From assembly GCF_007827365.1 (NCBI RefSeq), contig NZ_VISI01000002.1:2113001-2177000 (forward strand): a stretch of 64,000 bases of DNA. The letters are read 5' to 3'. The first letter of the stretch is position 1; each line of letters begins with the position of its first letter. This document shows, one piece after another, positions 7,971 through 14,572 of the stretch. A program made the position numbers and the translations under genes. Below the pieces are notes generated by a model that did no database searches, was not told where the DNA came from, and saw nothing but the letters and a program-made list of their open reading frames with translations. Origin of the DNA: Olleya sp. Hel_I_94 (GTDB lineage Bacteria > Bacteroidota > Bacteroidia > Flavobacteriales > Flavobacteriaceae).

Positions 7971-8825
7971 TTATAGTGAAGAAATAATGATGTCAATTCT
8001 ATCCTTAGAAGCTGGATTCTCTGACATAGCTTCTCTAGATTGTTTTAGGTTTTTTAATTCATTTCCTTTATGGTCTCTAAACACATATCTAATGAATTTA
8101 TAAAGGTCGTTTATGATAGTTCGACTTAAAAATCTGTTATCTATAAGCTCGTCTAAAAAGTAAAGTAATGATGGCTTACTAACATAATTTTTATTCTTAC
8201 CTGTAATTAGCCAATTAATACCTTCGTCTATTTCTTTTCCTGTAAAGGCATTAATAAACTCCTCTAGTGAACAAGAGATAATTGATGGTTTTTCATTAAG
8301 CTGTTTATATAACGTTTTAATTTTAGATAATTGCTCTTCAGGTGTCTTTGCTATAAACACAAAGGAAGGTGTGTAAGAATAGCTTGTAGATTGTTTTGAA
8401 TACTGGTTAATCAAGCTATCTAATTGTTCCAAATACGAGAGTAAAAAAGGAAATTCTTTACAAGCACTATTACTAAAAAGACCGTTTAGTTTTATTCTTA
8501 AAAAACCGGCATAAGCCCTAACTTCTTTTTTTTCAGAAAAGCGTTTCTGAAAACCTAGTTCAATGAAGTCTTTAGCTCTTTTAACTTCCTGCTTAAGCTT
8601 TGATTTGGAAGAGTGTTCAAAAGAAAAAGTGATATACTCTGATGCAACTTCGTCATGGTGAATATTAAGCACTTTAACAGTATGGTTGACTTTATCTATC
8701 TGGTCGGTATTGTTGAGATAAAGTTCTTCCGTAATATGAATATAAAATTCTGTTAGGTCATTATAAATTTCATTTTCTAAATACCAATCAAAAAATGCTA
8801 AAGGGTGTTCCGTTGTACTTTTCAT
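7971..8825 (-). CDS. Uncharacterised mobile-element protein
   Basis: I do not recognise this 284-residue protein by name. It is soluble and mostly helical, with a charged middle (SSKSKLKQEVKRAKDF) and a C-terminal segment (YKFIRYVFRDHKGNEL) suggesting a packed helical domain. Proteins of similar size and position, next to the tRNA end and upstream of an excisionase-like gene, are common on Bacteroidota integrative elements, which is why I treat it as part of the element. It is separated from the HTH gene by about 110 bases containing the 16-bp palindrome. An 11-bp tandem repeat lies 27 bases upstream of its start. Confidence 0.55.
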   Translation of the reverse strand: MKSTTEHPLAFFDWYLENEIYNDLTEFYIHITEELYLNNTDQIDKVNHTVKVLNIHHDEVASEYITFSFEHSSKSKLKQEVKRAKDFIELGFQKRFSEKKEVRAYAGFLRIKLNGLFSNSACKEFPFLLSYLEQLDSLINQYSKQSTSYSYTPSFVFIAKTPEEQLSKIKTLYKQLNEKPSIISCSLEEFINAFTGKEIDEGINWLITGKNKNYVSKPSLLYFLDELIDNRFLSRTIINDLYKFIRYVFRDHKGNELKNLKQSREAMSENPASKDRIDIIISSL

Positions 8826-8851
8826 GAAATCAAAACTACAAAAATTGAAGA

Positions 8852-8873
8852 ATGTTTGACCTATGTTTGACCT
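8852..8873. repeat. Tandem 11-bp direct repeat at the tRNA-proximal end of the element
   Basis: ATGTTTGACCT occurs twice without a gap (8852-8862 and 8863-8873). The period is about one helical turn, so a protein could bind both copies on the same face. The site is 53 bases from the tRNA 3' end and 27 bases ahead of the first element gene. It could be arm-type binding for the recombinase or an operator. Confidence 0.5.
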
Positions 8874-8884
8874 ATCTATAAAAT

Positions 8885-8913
8885 AAAAGCCTTTACATTT
8901 CTGTAAAGGCTTA
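8885..8913 (-). terminator. Terminator of the tRNA-Asn gene
   Basis: AAGCCTTTACA and TGTAAAGGCTT form an 11-bp hairpin with a four-base loop. On the minus strand it is followed by a T-rich run. It lies 13 bases past the tRNA 3' end. Confidence 0.7.
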
Positions 8914-8925
8914 CTATCAAACTTG

Positions 8926-8999
8926 CTCCTCCTCTTAGGCTCGAACTAAGGACCCTCTGATTAACAGTCAGATGCTCTAACCAACTGAGCTAAGGAGGA
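8926..8999 (-). tRNA. tRNA-Asn (anticodon GTT)
   Basis: The minus strand folds as a normal tRNA. The acceptor stem pairs TCCTCCT with AGGAGGA (discriminator G), the D arm reads AGCTCAGTTGGTTAGAGC, the anticodon stem TCTGA/TCAGA encloses CTGTTAA, and the T arm contains TTCGAGC. The anticodon is GTT, for asparagine. CCA is not encoded. The 3' end points to the left, towards the mobile-element genes, the usual arrangement when an element has integrated into a tRNA 3' end. Confidence 0.95.
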
Positions 9000-9021
9000 G
9001 TGTTTTTCGCTATTGCGAGTG

Positions 9022-9051
9022 CAAATATAAAACGTTTTTTGACTTCTGCAA
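9022..9051 (-). promoter_or_regulatory. Promoter of tRNA-Asn
   Basis: On the minus strand TTG, exactly 19 bases, then TATATTTG match the Bacteroidota primary sigma consensus (TTG-N19-TAnnTTTG). The distance to the tRNA 5' end (8999) suits a stable RNA promoter. Confidence 0.7.
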
Positions 9052-9069
9052 AACAAAAATTAATTTTTT

Positions 9070-10410
9070 TTAATTAAATATTGCTTTAAAGATATCATTA
9101 CCGTTTGCAAACAGTACTAAAGCAATCAAAATGAAGAATCCAACTAGCTGTGCTTTCTCTAAAAACTTTTCACTTGGCTTACGTCCAGAAATCATTTCGT
9201 ATAATAAAAACATAACATGTCCTCCATCTAAAGCCGGAATTGGAAGTAAATTAAGCACACCTAACATAATTGATAAAAATGCTGTTAAACCCCAAAAGTC
9301 TGGCCAACTCCATGTACTTGGAAACACATCGTAAATAGCTTTAAAGCCTCCTACACCTTTATATGCTCCTGTGCTTGGATTAAAAATAGCTTTTAATTGT
9401 CCAAAATATGAGACGATCTGACTTTTAAATTTTGTAGCTCCTACTCCAAAACTTTCAAAAAACCCATATTCTTGTCTTACTATATCATAATATCCTAAGG
9501 ACTGCAACTCTTTAGCACTTGCAGACGTCATTATATCCAATTTACCTTTATCGTCAACGATTAACTCTCTACCAACAGTCATATTTCCTCTTCTAAAAAT
9601 AGCGCTTATCGTTTGACCTTTGTTAGCTTCTAAAATTGGCTCTATTTGGTCATAAAACTCTGCAGGCTGACCATTTAAAGCATACATTATATCTCCAGTT
9701 TTAATATCTACATTTTTATTTAACGAGGTATCTAAAACTTTATTGACAATAAAAGGTTTACGCATCCCAAACAAGCTTCTATCCTTACTTGAAGACAATT
9801 GACCTAAAAAGTCTACAGGAAGATCTATTGTGTTAGTAACGCCTTCTCTTTTATAAGTCACGCTGTTTGCTCCAATTATATTTTTGCTAATGTCAGATCT
9901 ATTAATGATGTCAACATCGTCTACTTTTATAATTTGATCACCTGTTTTAAAGCCTAAATCTGTTAATAATGGATTTTCAATTAAAAAACCACCTTTAATA
10001 CTAGAGGCAGCTATATCTGTGTCTCCATAAGCAAAAGATCCAATAATATAAATTACTAATGCCAAAACAAAGTTTACAAAAACACCACCTAACATTATAA
10101 TTAATCGTTGCCAAGCTGGTTTAGATCTAAATTCCCATGGTTGAGGTGGTAAAGCCATTTGCTCTTTATCCATACTCTCATCAATCATTCCTGCAATCTT
10201 AACGTAACCTCCTAAAGGTAACCAACCAATTCCGTAAACGGTTTCTCCAATTTTCTTTTTAAATAACGAGTATTTTACATCAAAAAATAAGTAGAATTTT
10301 TCAACTCTTGTTTTAAATAATTTAGCAGGAATAAAATGTCCTAATTCGTGTAAAACAATTAATAATGACAGACTTAACAAAAACTGTCCAATTTTTATAA
10401 TAAACTCCAT
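9070..10410 (-). CDS. rseP: RIP metalloprotease RseP (site-2 protease)
   Basis: This 446-residue zinc protease sits in the inner membrane and cuts anti-sigma factors and leftover signal peptides within the membrane. The first membrane helix carries HELGH at residues 21-25 (two zinc-binding His and the catalytic Glu). The third zinc ligand is D395 in LLPIPALDGGH. Two PDZ-like regions lie between the membrane segments (one includes LTDLGFKTGDQIIKVDD). Length and layout match the family. It is transcribed alone, divergently from the SCO gene and upstream of tRNA-Asn in the same direction. ECF sigma factors such as the one at 23107 often depend on this protease (family knowledge). Confidence 0.93.
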   Translation of the reverse strand: MEFIIKIGQFLLSLSLLIVLHELGHFIPAKLFKTRVEKFYLFFDVKYSLFKKKIGETVYGIGWLPLGGYVKIAGMIDESMDKEQMALPPQPWEFRSKPAWQRLIIMLGGVFVNFVLALVIYIIGSFAYGDTDIAASSIKGGFLIENPLLTDLGFKTGDQIIKVDDVDIINRSDISKNIIGANSVTYKREGVTNTIDLPVDFLGQLSSSKDRSLFGMRKPFIVNKVLDTSLNKNVDIKTGDIMYALNGQPAEFYDQIEPILEANKGQTISAIFRRGNMTVGRELIVDDKGKLDIMTSASAKELQSLGYYDIVRQEYGFFESFGVGATKFKSQIVSYFGQLKAIFNPSTGAYKGVGGFKAIYDVFPSTWSWPDFWGLTAFLSIMLGVLNLLPIPALDGGHVMFLLYEMISGRKPSEKFLEKAQLVGFFILIALVLFANGNDIFKAIFN

Positions 10411-10439
10411 GTAGTGTTTCTATTCTTTTTAATAATCGC

Positions 10440-10447
10440 CAAAAGTA
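10440..10447 (-). promoter_or_regulatory. Candidate -7 element for rseP
   Basis: TACTTTTG on the minus strand matches TAnnTTTG, 30 bases before the rseP start. The -33 TTG is not at the ideal spacing. Confidence 0.35.
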
Positions 10448-10544
10448 AGTATTTACACTTAGTTTAAAAAGCAATAGCTTTAATGGTTTTAAGAATTAAC
10501 AAATTTTATGAGTAATGTCATGGGACTTGCTAAACTTTTCATCG

Positions 10545-10552
10545 TATTTTTG
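10545..10552 (+). promoter_or_regulatory. Candidate -7 element for the SCO gene
   Basis: TATTTTTG matches TAnnTTTG. A start of transcription a few bases downstream would leave out the upstream in-frame ATG at 10508, supporting translation from 10577. The nearest TTG is 15 bases upstream, shorter than ideal. Confidence 0.35.
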
Positions 10553-10576
10553 CATTATAAAATTAAAACCTACAAA

Positions 10577-11251
10577 ATGCTTTCTTTTTTCAAGGATTAT
10601 AAGTTGTTTGCTATTGTTTTTGGTATAATTTCAATAATAATAATTTCTATTTTTTACAATATTTTAAAAGTAGAAAAGCCTTTACCAATTTATCAACCAG
10701 CAATGGTTAATACTGAGTTGGTTGATAGCACAATCCAACATCAAATTAATTATCATAAAATAGCCAACTTTAGTTTAACTAATCAAAACGGTAAAACAAT
10801 TACTCAAGCAGATTATAAGGATAAAATTTACGTAGCAGATTTCTTTTTTACTACTTGTCAAACCATTTGTCCAATAATGACTGACAATATGGAAAAAATC
10901 CAGAAAGAGATTATTAATGATGATGATGTTATGTTACTATCTCATTCTGTTACTCCAGAGATTGATACAGTTGAGCAGTTAAAAAGCTACGCTTTAAAAA
11001 AAGGAGTTAATGATAAAAAATGGAACTTAGTAACTGGAGATAAAGGAGAAATATATAGACTAGCAAGAAAAAGTTATTTAGCAGTAAAAGACGACGGAAT
11101 GCCTGATGATTATGGGATGGTCCATACTGAAAACTTTATGCTAATTGACAAAAAAGGTCAAATTAGAGGATATTACGATGGTACCAAAACGGAAGATATT
11201 ACCACACTTTTAAACGATATTAAAAAGTTAAAAAAAGAATACGAAGAGTAG
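10577..11251 (+). CDS. SCO1/SenC family copper chaperone
   Basis: A 224-residue membrane-anchored thioredoxin-fold protein that delivers copper to cytochrome c oxidase or acts as a thiol reductase. One N-terminal membrane helix (LFAIVFGIISIIIISIFY) is followed by the periplasmic domain. The copper ligands are visible: C94 and C98 in TTCQTICP, and H183 in MVHTENF. I chose the ATG at 10577 rather than 10508, because the candidate promoter lies between them and the 23 extra residues precede the membrane anchor without looking conserved. The gene stands alone, divergent from rseP and upstream of feoA. Confidence 0.85.
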   Translation: MLSFFKDYKLFAIVFGIISIIIISIFYNILKVEKPLPIYQPAMVNTELVDSTIQHQINYHKIANFSLTNQNGKTITQADYKDKIYVADFFFTTCQTICPIMTDNMEKIQKEIINDDDVMLLSHSVTPEIDTVEQLKSYALKKGVNDKKWNLVTGDKGEIYRLARKSYLAVKDDGMPDDYGMVHTENFMLIDKKGQIRGYYDGTKTEDITTLLNDIKKLKKEYEE

Positions 11252-11289
11252 TTTTTGGCTTTCAATTTTTTTAAGCTGAAATTTTGCCA

Positions 11290-11297
11290 TACTTTTG
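11290..11297 (+). promoter_or_regulatory. Candidate -7 element for feoAB
   Basis: TACTTTTG matches TAnnTTTG, 27 bases before the feoA start. No good TTG is at the -33 spacing. Confidence 0.35.
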
Positions 11298-11323
11298 CTT
11301 CTTTAAAATCAATCTAAATAAGC

Positions 11324-11554
11324 TTGAGCCATACATTAGACACATTAAAAAGAGGAGAACGCGCTATAATTATAGACGTGTCTTCACATTTGATACCATT
11401 AAAACTCCTAGAAATGGGTTGTTTACCAGGCAATAGTGTAGAGCTGGTTCAGGTCGCTCCATTTTCAGACCCATTGTACCTAAATATAAATGGAAGTCAT
11501 TTAGCAATCAGAAAAGAAACCGCTATTCATATCATTATCGAAAAAGAAGTTTAA
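11324..11554 (+). CDS. feoA: Ferrous iron transport protein A
   Basis: A 76-residue SH3-like cytoplasmic protein that supports FeoB. Family features are the N-terminal TLDTLKRGERAIIIDV, the mid segment LLEMGCLPGNSVELV and the late LAIRKETAIHIIIE. There is no ATG at the right place; the frame begins with TTG at 11324, giving MSHTLDTLKRGE, the expected length. The stop shares one base with the feoB start (TAATG), so the two are translationally coupled. Confidence 0.88.
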   Translation: MSHTLDTLKRGERAIIIDVSSHLIPLKLLEMGCLPGNSVELVQVAPFSDPLYLNINGSHLAIRKETAIHIIIEKEV

Positions 11555-13653
11555 TGAGTAAGCAAATCAACATTGCCTTAATTGGTAACCCAAATACTGG
11601 AAAAACATCTGTTTTTAATGCCTTAACGGGTTTAAACCAAAAGGTAGGAAACTATCCTGGAATAACCGTTGAGAAAAAAGAAGGGATTTGCAAATTACCT
11701 AGAGGTGTTAAAGCACACATCATTGACCTTCCTGGTACATATAGCCTAAACGCATCGTCACTAGACGAAAACGTAGTTATAGAATTATTACTAAACAAAA
11801 ACGATAAAGATTTTCCGGATGTTGCAGTCGTAGTTAGTGATGTTGAAAACTTAAAACGAAACCTACTACTTTTTACACAAATAAAAGATTTAGAAATCCC
11901 TACAATCTTAGTCATTAATATGGCTGACAGGATGAAATATAAAGGGATTTCATTGGATATTGAGCATTTAGAAAAAGAATTACAAACTAAAATAGCTGTT
12001 ATTAGTACCAGAAAAAATGAAGGTATAGATAACTTAAAACAGTTAATTTCTAATTATAAAGAACTATCAACTACGCCTTGCTTAAATGCATCGGAAATAG
12101 ATAAAGAATATTTTGACAAATTAAGAAAAGCCTTCCCTAACCAATTACTTTACAAATTATGGTTAGTAATTACCCAAGATGTAAATTTTGGTAAGATGGA
12201 CCGTAATGAAGTCGAAGCTATTGCTAGTTTTAAAACTAAATCTAAAAGCGACTTAAAACGTTTACAACAAAAAGAAACCATTAAGCGCTATCAATTTATA
12301 AATAACACGCTTAAAAAAGGACAAACCATTGATGCTAGTCAAGCTAAGGATTTACGCACTAAATTTGATCGCATACTTACGCACAAAGTTTGGGGTTATG
12401 TTATTTTCTTTTTTATACTACTAACTATTTTTCAAGCCATTTATGACTGGTCAACAGTACCAATGGACTTTATTGATAGCGTGTTTGCAAGTCTAAGTGA
12501 TTGGGTTAAAAACACTCTTCCTGAAGGTGCTTTTACTAATTTATTAGCCGAAGGTATCATATCTGGTTTAGGAGGAATAGTTATATTTATTCCTCAGATA
12601 GCCTTTTTATTCTTGTTTATAGCAATTTTAGAAGAAACCGGTTATATGAGTCGCGTGGTCTTTTTAATGGACAGAATTATGCGTCGTTTTGGTTTAAGCG
12701 GAAAAAGTATTGTGCCTTTAATTTCTGGAACTGCATGTGCGATTCCTGCAATTATGGCTACCAGAAATATTGAAAGTTGGAAAGAACGATTGATTACTAT
12801 TTTAGTAACACCTTTTACAACATGCTCTGCTAGATTACCTGTATACTTAATTATAATAGCATTAGTTATTCCGGAAGGACGTTTTCTAGGGTTAAGTTAC
12901 CAAGCTTTAACCTTAATGTTATTGTATTTACTAGGTTTTGGAGCTGCTGTTATATCGGCATATATTTTAAATAAAGTATTAAAAATAAAAAGCAAAACCT
13001 TTTTTGTGGTTGAAATGCCAAACTACAAATTACCATTATTTAAAAACGTTGCGCTTACAGTTTTAGAAAAAACAAAATCGTTTGTATTTGGAGCTGGAAA
13101 AATAATACTAGCAATTTCAATTATACTTTGGTTTTTAGCATCTTATGGTCCAGGAGAACAATTTAATAATGCAGAAAATATTGTTACTACAGAGTATGCT
13201 ACTCAAAATTTAAATGAAGAAGAACTAAATCAAAAAATCGCTTCTCACAAACTAGAGCATTCGTTTATTGGTATTGCAGGACATGCTATTGAGCCCGTAA
13301 TTAGACCTTTAGGTTACGATTGGAAAATAGGTATAGCAATAGTTAGTAGTTTTGCTGCAAGAGAAGTTTTTGTAGGTACTTTAGCAACCATTTATAGTGT
13401 TGGTAACGATGATGAAGACACTATTAAAAACCGAATGGCAGGAGAGGTTAATCCTATACTAGGAGGTCCTTTATTTAATTTTGCTTCAGGTATTTCATTA
13501 TTACTTTTTTATGCTTTTGCAATGCAATGCATGAGTACTTTGGCAGTTGTTAAAAAGGAAACTAATACCTGGAAATGGCCAACGTTACAATTGGTAATTA
13601 TGACAGCAATTGCATACATATCTGCATTAATAGCTTATCAATTTTTAAAATAA
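11554..13653 (+). CDS. feoB: Ferrous iron transporter B
   Basis: A 699-residue inner-membrane Fe(II) transporter. The N-terminal G domain has G1 GNPNTGKT (residues 11-18), G3 DLPG (58-61) and G4 NMAD (122-125). A helical spacer follows, then the membrane domain with repeated gate motifs, including SGTACAIPAIMATR and FTTCSARLPVYLII. Length is usual for Bacteroidota. It overlaps feoA by one base and is followed after 4 bases by a very short Cys-rich membrane protein. A DtxR-type regulator lies convergent downstream, though no operator was seen before feoA. Confidence 0.95.
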   Translation: MSKQINIALIGNPNTGKTSVFNALTGLNQKVGNYPGITVEKKEGICKLPRGVKAHIIDLPGTYSLNASSLDENVVIELLLNKNDKDFPDVAVVVSDVENLKRNLLLFTQIKDLEIPTILVINMADRMKYKGISLDIEHLEKELQTKIAVISTRKNEGIDNLKQLISNYKELSTTPCLNASEIDKEYFDKLRKAFPNQLLYKLWLVITQDVNFGKMDRNEVEAIASFKTKSKSDLKRLQQKETIKRYQFINNTLKKGQTIDASQAKDLRTKFDRILTHKVWGYVIFFFILLTIFQAIYDWSTVPMDFIDSVFASLSDWVKNTLPEGAFTNLLAEGIISGLGGIVIFIPQIAFLFLFIAILEETGYMSRVVFLMDRIMRRFGLSGKSIVPLISGTACAIPAIMATRNIESWKERLITILVTPFTTCSARLPVYLIIIALVIPEGRFLGLSYQALTLMLLYLLGFGAAVISAYILNKVLKIKSKTFFVVEMPNYKLPLFKNVALTVLEKTKSFVFGAGKIILAISIILWFLASYGPGEQFNNAENIVTTEYATQNLNEEELNQKIASHKLEHSFIGIAGHAIEPVIRPLGYDWKIGIAIVSSFAAREVFVGTLATIYSVGNDDEDTIKNRMAGEVNPILGGPLFNFASGISLLLFYAFAMQCMSTLAVVKKETNTWKWPTLQLVIMTAIAYISALIAYQFLK

Positions 13654-13657
13654 AATT

Positions 13658-13789
13658 ATGAACGCAATTGTCCAAAACATACTGGTATTTATCACGCTAG
13701 GGTTTGCTTTATTTTTTCTTTATAAAAAATATTTCGTTAAAACGAAATCAAAAAAAGCATGTGGTACTGACGACTGTGGCTGCCACTAG
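13658..13789 (+). CDS. FeoB-associated Cys-rich membrane protein
   Basis: A 43-codon gene starting 4 bases after feoB. The product has one membrane helix (ILVFITLGFALFFLYKKYF), a basic stretch (KTKSKKA), and a C-terminal tail CGTDDCGCH with three cysteines and a final His. This is the typical form of the FeoB_associated family, thought to act with FeoB, possibly binding Fe(II) on one face of the membrane. The role is inferred from location and family; the sequence shows only the anchor and metal-binding-like tail. Confidence 0.85.
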   Translation: MNAIVQNILVFITLGFALFFLYKKYFVKTKSKKACGTDDCGCH

Positions 13790-13810
13790 CAATAAATAGT
13801 TTTAAAACAA

Positions 13811-14467
13811 CTATACCTCTTTTAAAAACAAGTTTTTAGCTACGTTTTGAGAGACCATTAACTCATACTCTCCAAACTTAATTTTAACTGAGTTATCGTA
13901 AGGCTCTTTTTGGACAACGACAATCTTAGTACCTAAAGCTATTTTATTACTATCCAAGTATTTTAAAAATGCTGAAGAAGTATCATCCACACCTACACAT
14001 TTATAAGTTTTACCAATAATGGCTTGTGATAACATGATTTTTTCGATGTATTTAAAATTTCCATGTTTATCCGGAATTGGATCTCCATGTGGATCATGAT
14101 TAGGATACTCTAAAAAAGCATCTAATTCATCAATCAATTTTTCTGATCTGATATGTTCTAAATGCTCAGCAACTTCATGGACTTCATCCCAAGTAAAATT
14201 TAATTTTTCTACCAAAAACACTTCCCAAAGTCTATGCTTTCTAATAATATTAATAGCAATGGATTGACCTTTTTCGGTTAAATTAACACCTTGGTACTTT
14301 ACATAGTTAGCATATCCTTTTTCAGATAATTTTTTAAGCATATCAGAAACCGAAGACGCTTTAGTCTGTATAGATTCTGATATAGCATTAGTACTAACAA
14401 CCTCTGCACCTTGCTTACCTAAATGATAAATTGCTTTAATATAATTTTCTTCTGTAAGTGTAATCAT
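13811..14467 (-). CDS. DtxR/MntR-family metal-dependent transcriptional repressor
   Basis: A 218-residue repressor from the start MITLTEENY (14467); an upstream in-frame ATG at 14491 lies in the promoter region and is less likely. The N-terminal winged helix (residues ~1-60) has SIQTKASSVSDMLKKL as recognition region. The metal-binding and dimer domain includes HRLWEVFLVEKL, HEVAEHLEHI and the Asp/His-rich YPNHDPHGDPIP, and a C-terminal FeoA-like SH3 domain follows. It binds DNA when loaded with Mn(II) or Fe(II). A perfect 34-bp palindrome between it and the divergent TonB receptor is its likely operator, overlapping both promoters. Confidence 0.88.
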   Translation of the reverse strand: MITLTEENYIKAIYHLGKQGAEVVSTNAISESIQTKASSVSDMLKKLSEKGYANYVKYQGVNLTEKGQSIAINIIRKHRLWEVFLVEKLNFTWDEVHEVAEHLEHIRSEKLIDELDAFLEYPNHDPHGDPIPDKHGNFKYIEKIMLSQAIIGKTYKCVGVDDTSSAFLKYLDSNKIALGTKIVVVQKEPYDNSVKIKFGEYELMVSQNVAKNLFLKEV

Positions 14468-14488
14468 AAACCTTGTATGGATATAAGA

Positions 14489-14496
14489 CAAATATA
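14489..14496 (-). promoter_or_regulatory. -7 element of the metal regulator gene
   Basis: TATATTTG on the minus strand matches TAnnTTTG, 22 bases before the start codon at 14467. The -33 region would fall inside the 34-bp palindrome. Confidence 0.45.
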
Positions 14497-14512
14497 AGAA
14501 TTAAATAAAACA

Positions 14513-14546
14513 AATAATAAATTTAGACTAGTCTAAATTTATTATT
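14513..14546. promoter_or_regulatory. Perfect 34-bp palindrome, probable DtxR/MntR-family operator
   Basis: The two 17-base halves (AATAATAAATTTAGACT and its exact reverse complement) meet at 14529/14530. The core TTTAGACTAGTCTAAA has the dyad form of DtxR/MntR-family boxes. It lies between the divergent regulator and TonB receptor genes and covers the -33 region of both candidate promoters, so one dimer pair could repress both. Confidence 0.75.
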
Positions 14547-14553
14547 ACATTTG
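14546..14553 (+). promoter_or_regulatory. -7 element of the TonB receptor operon
   Basis: TACATTTG matches TAnnTTTG, 19 bases before the start codon at 14573, and begins on the last base of the palindrome. Confidence 0.45.
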
Positions 14554-14572
14554 TAAAAAAATATTTTAAGAC

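Noticed and set aside
8884..9000. tRNA-Asn as a proven attachment site
   Set aside because: No second copy of the tRNA 3' end is visible in the window, so the site is only inferred.
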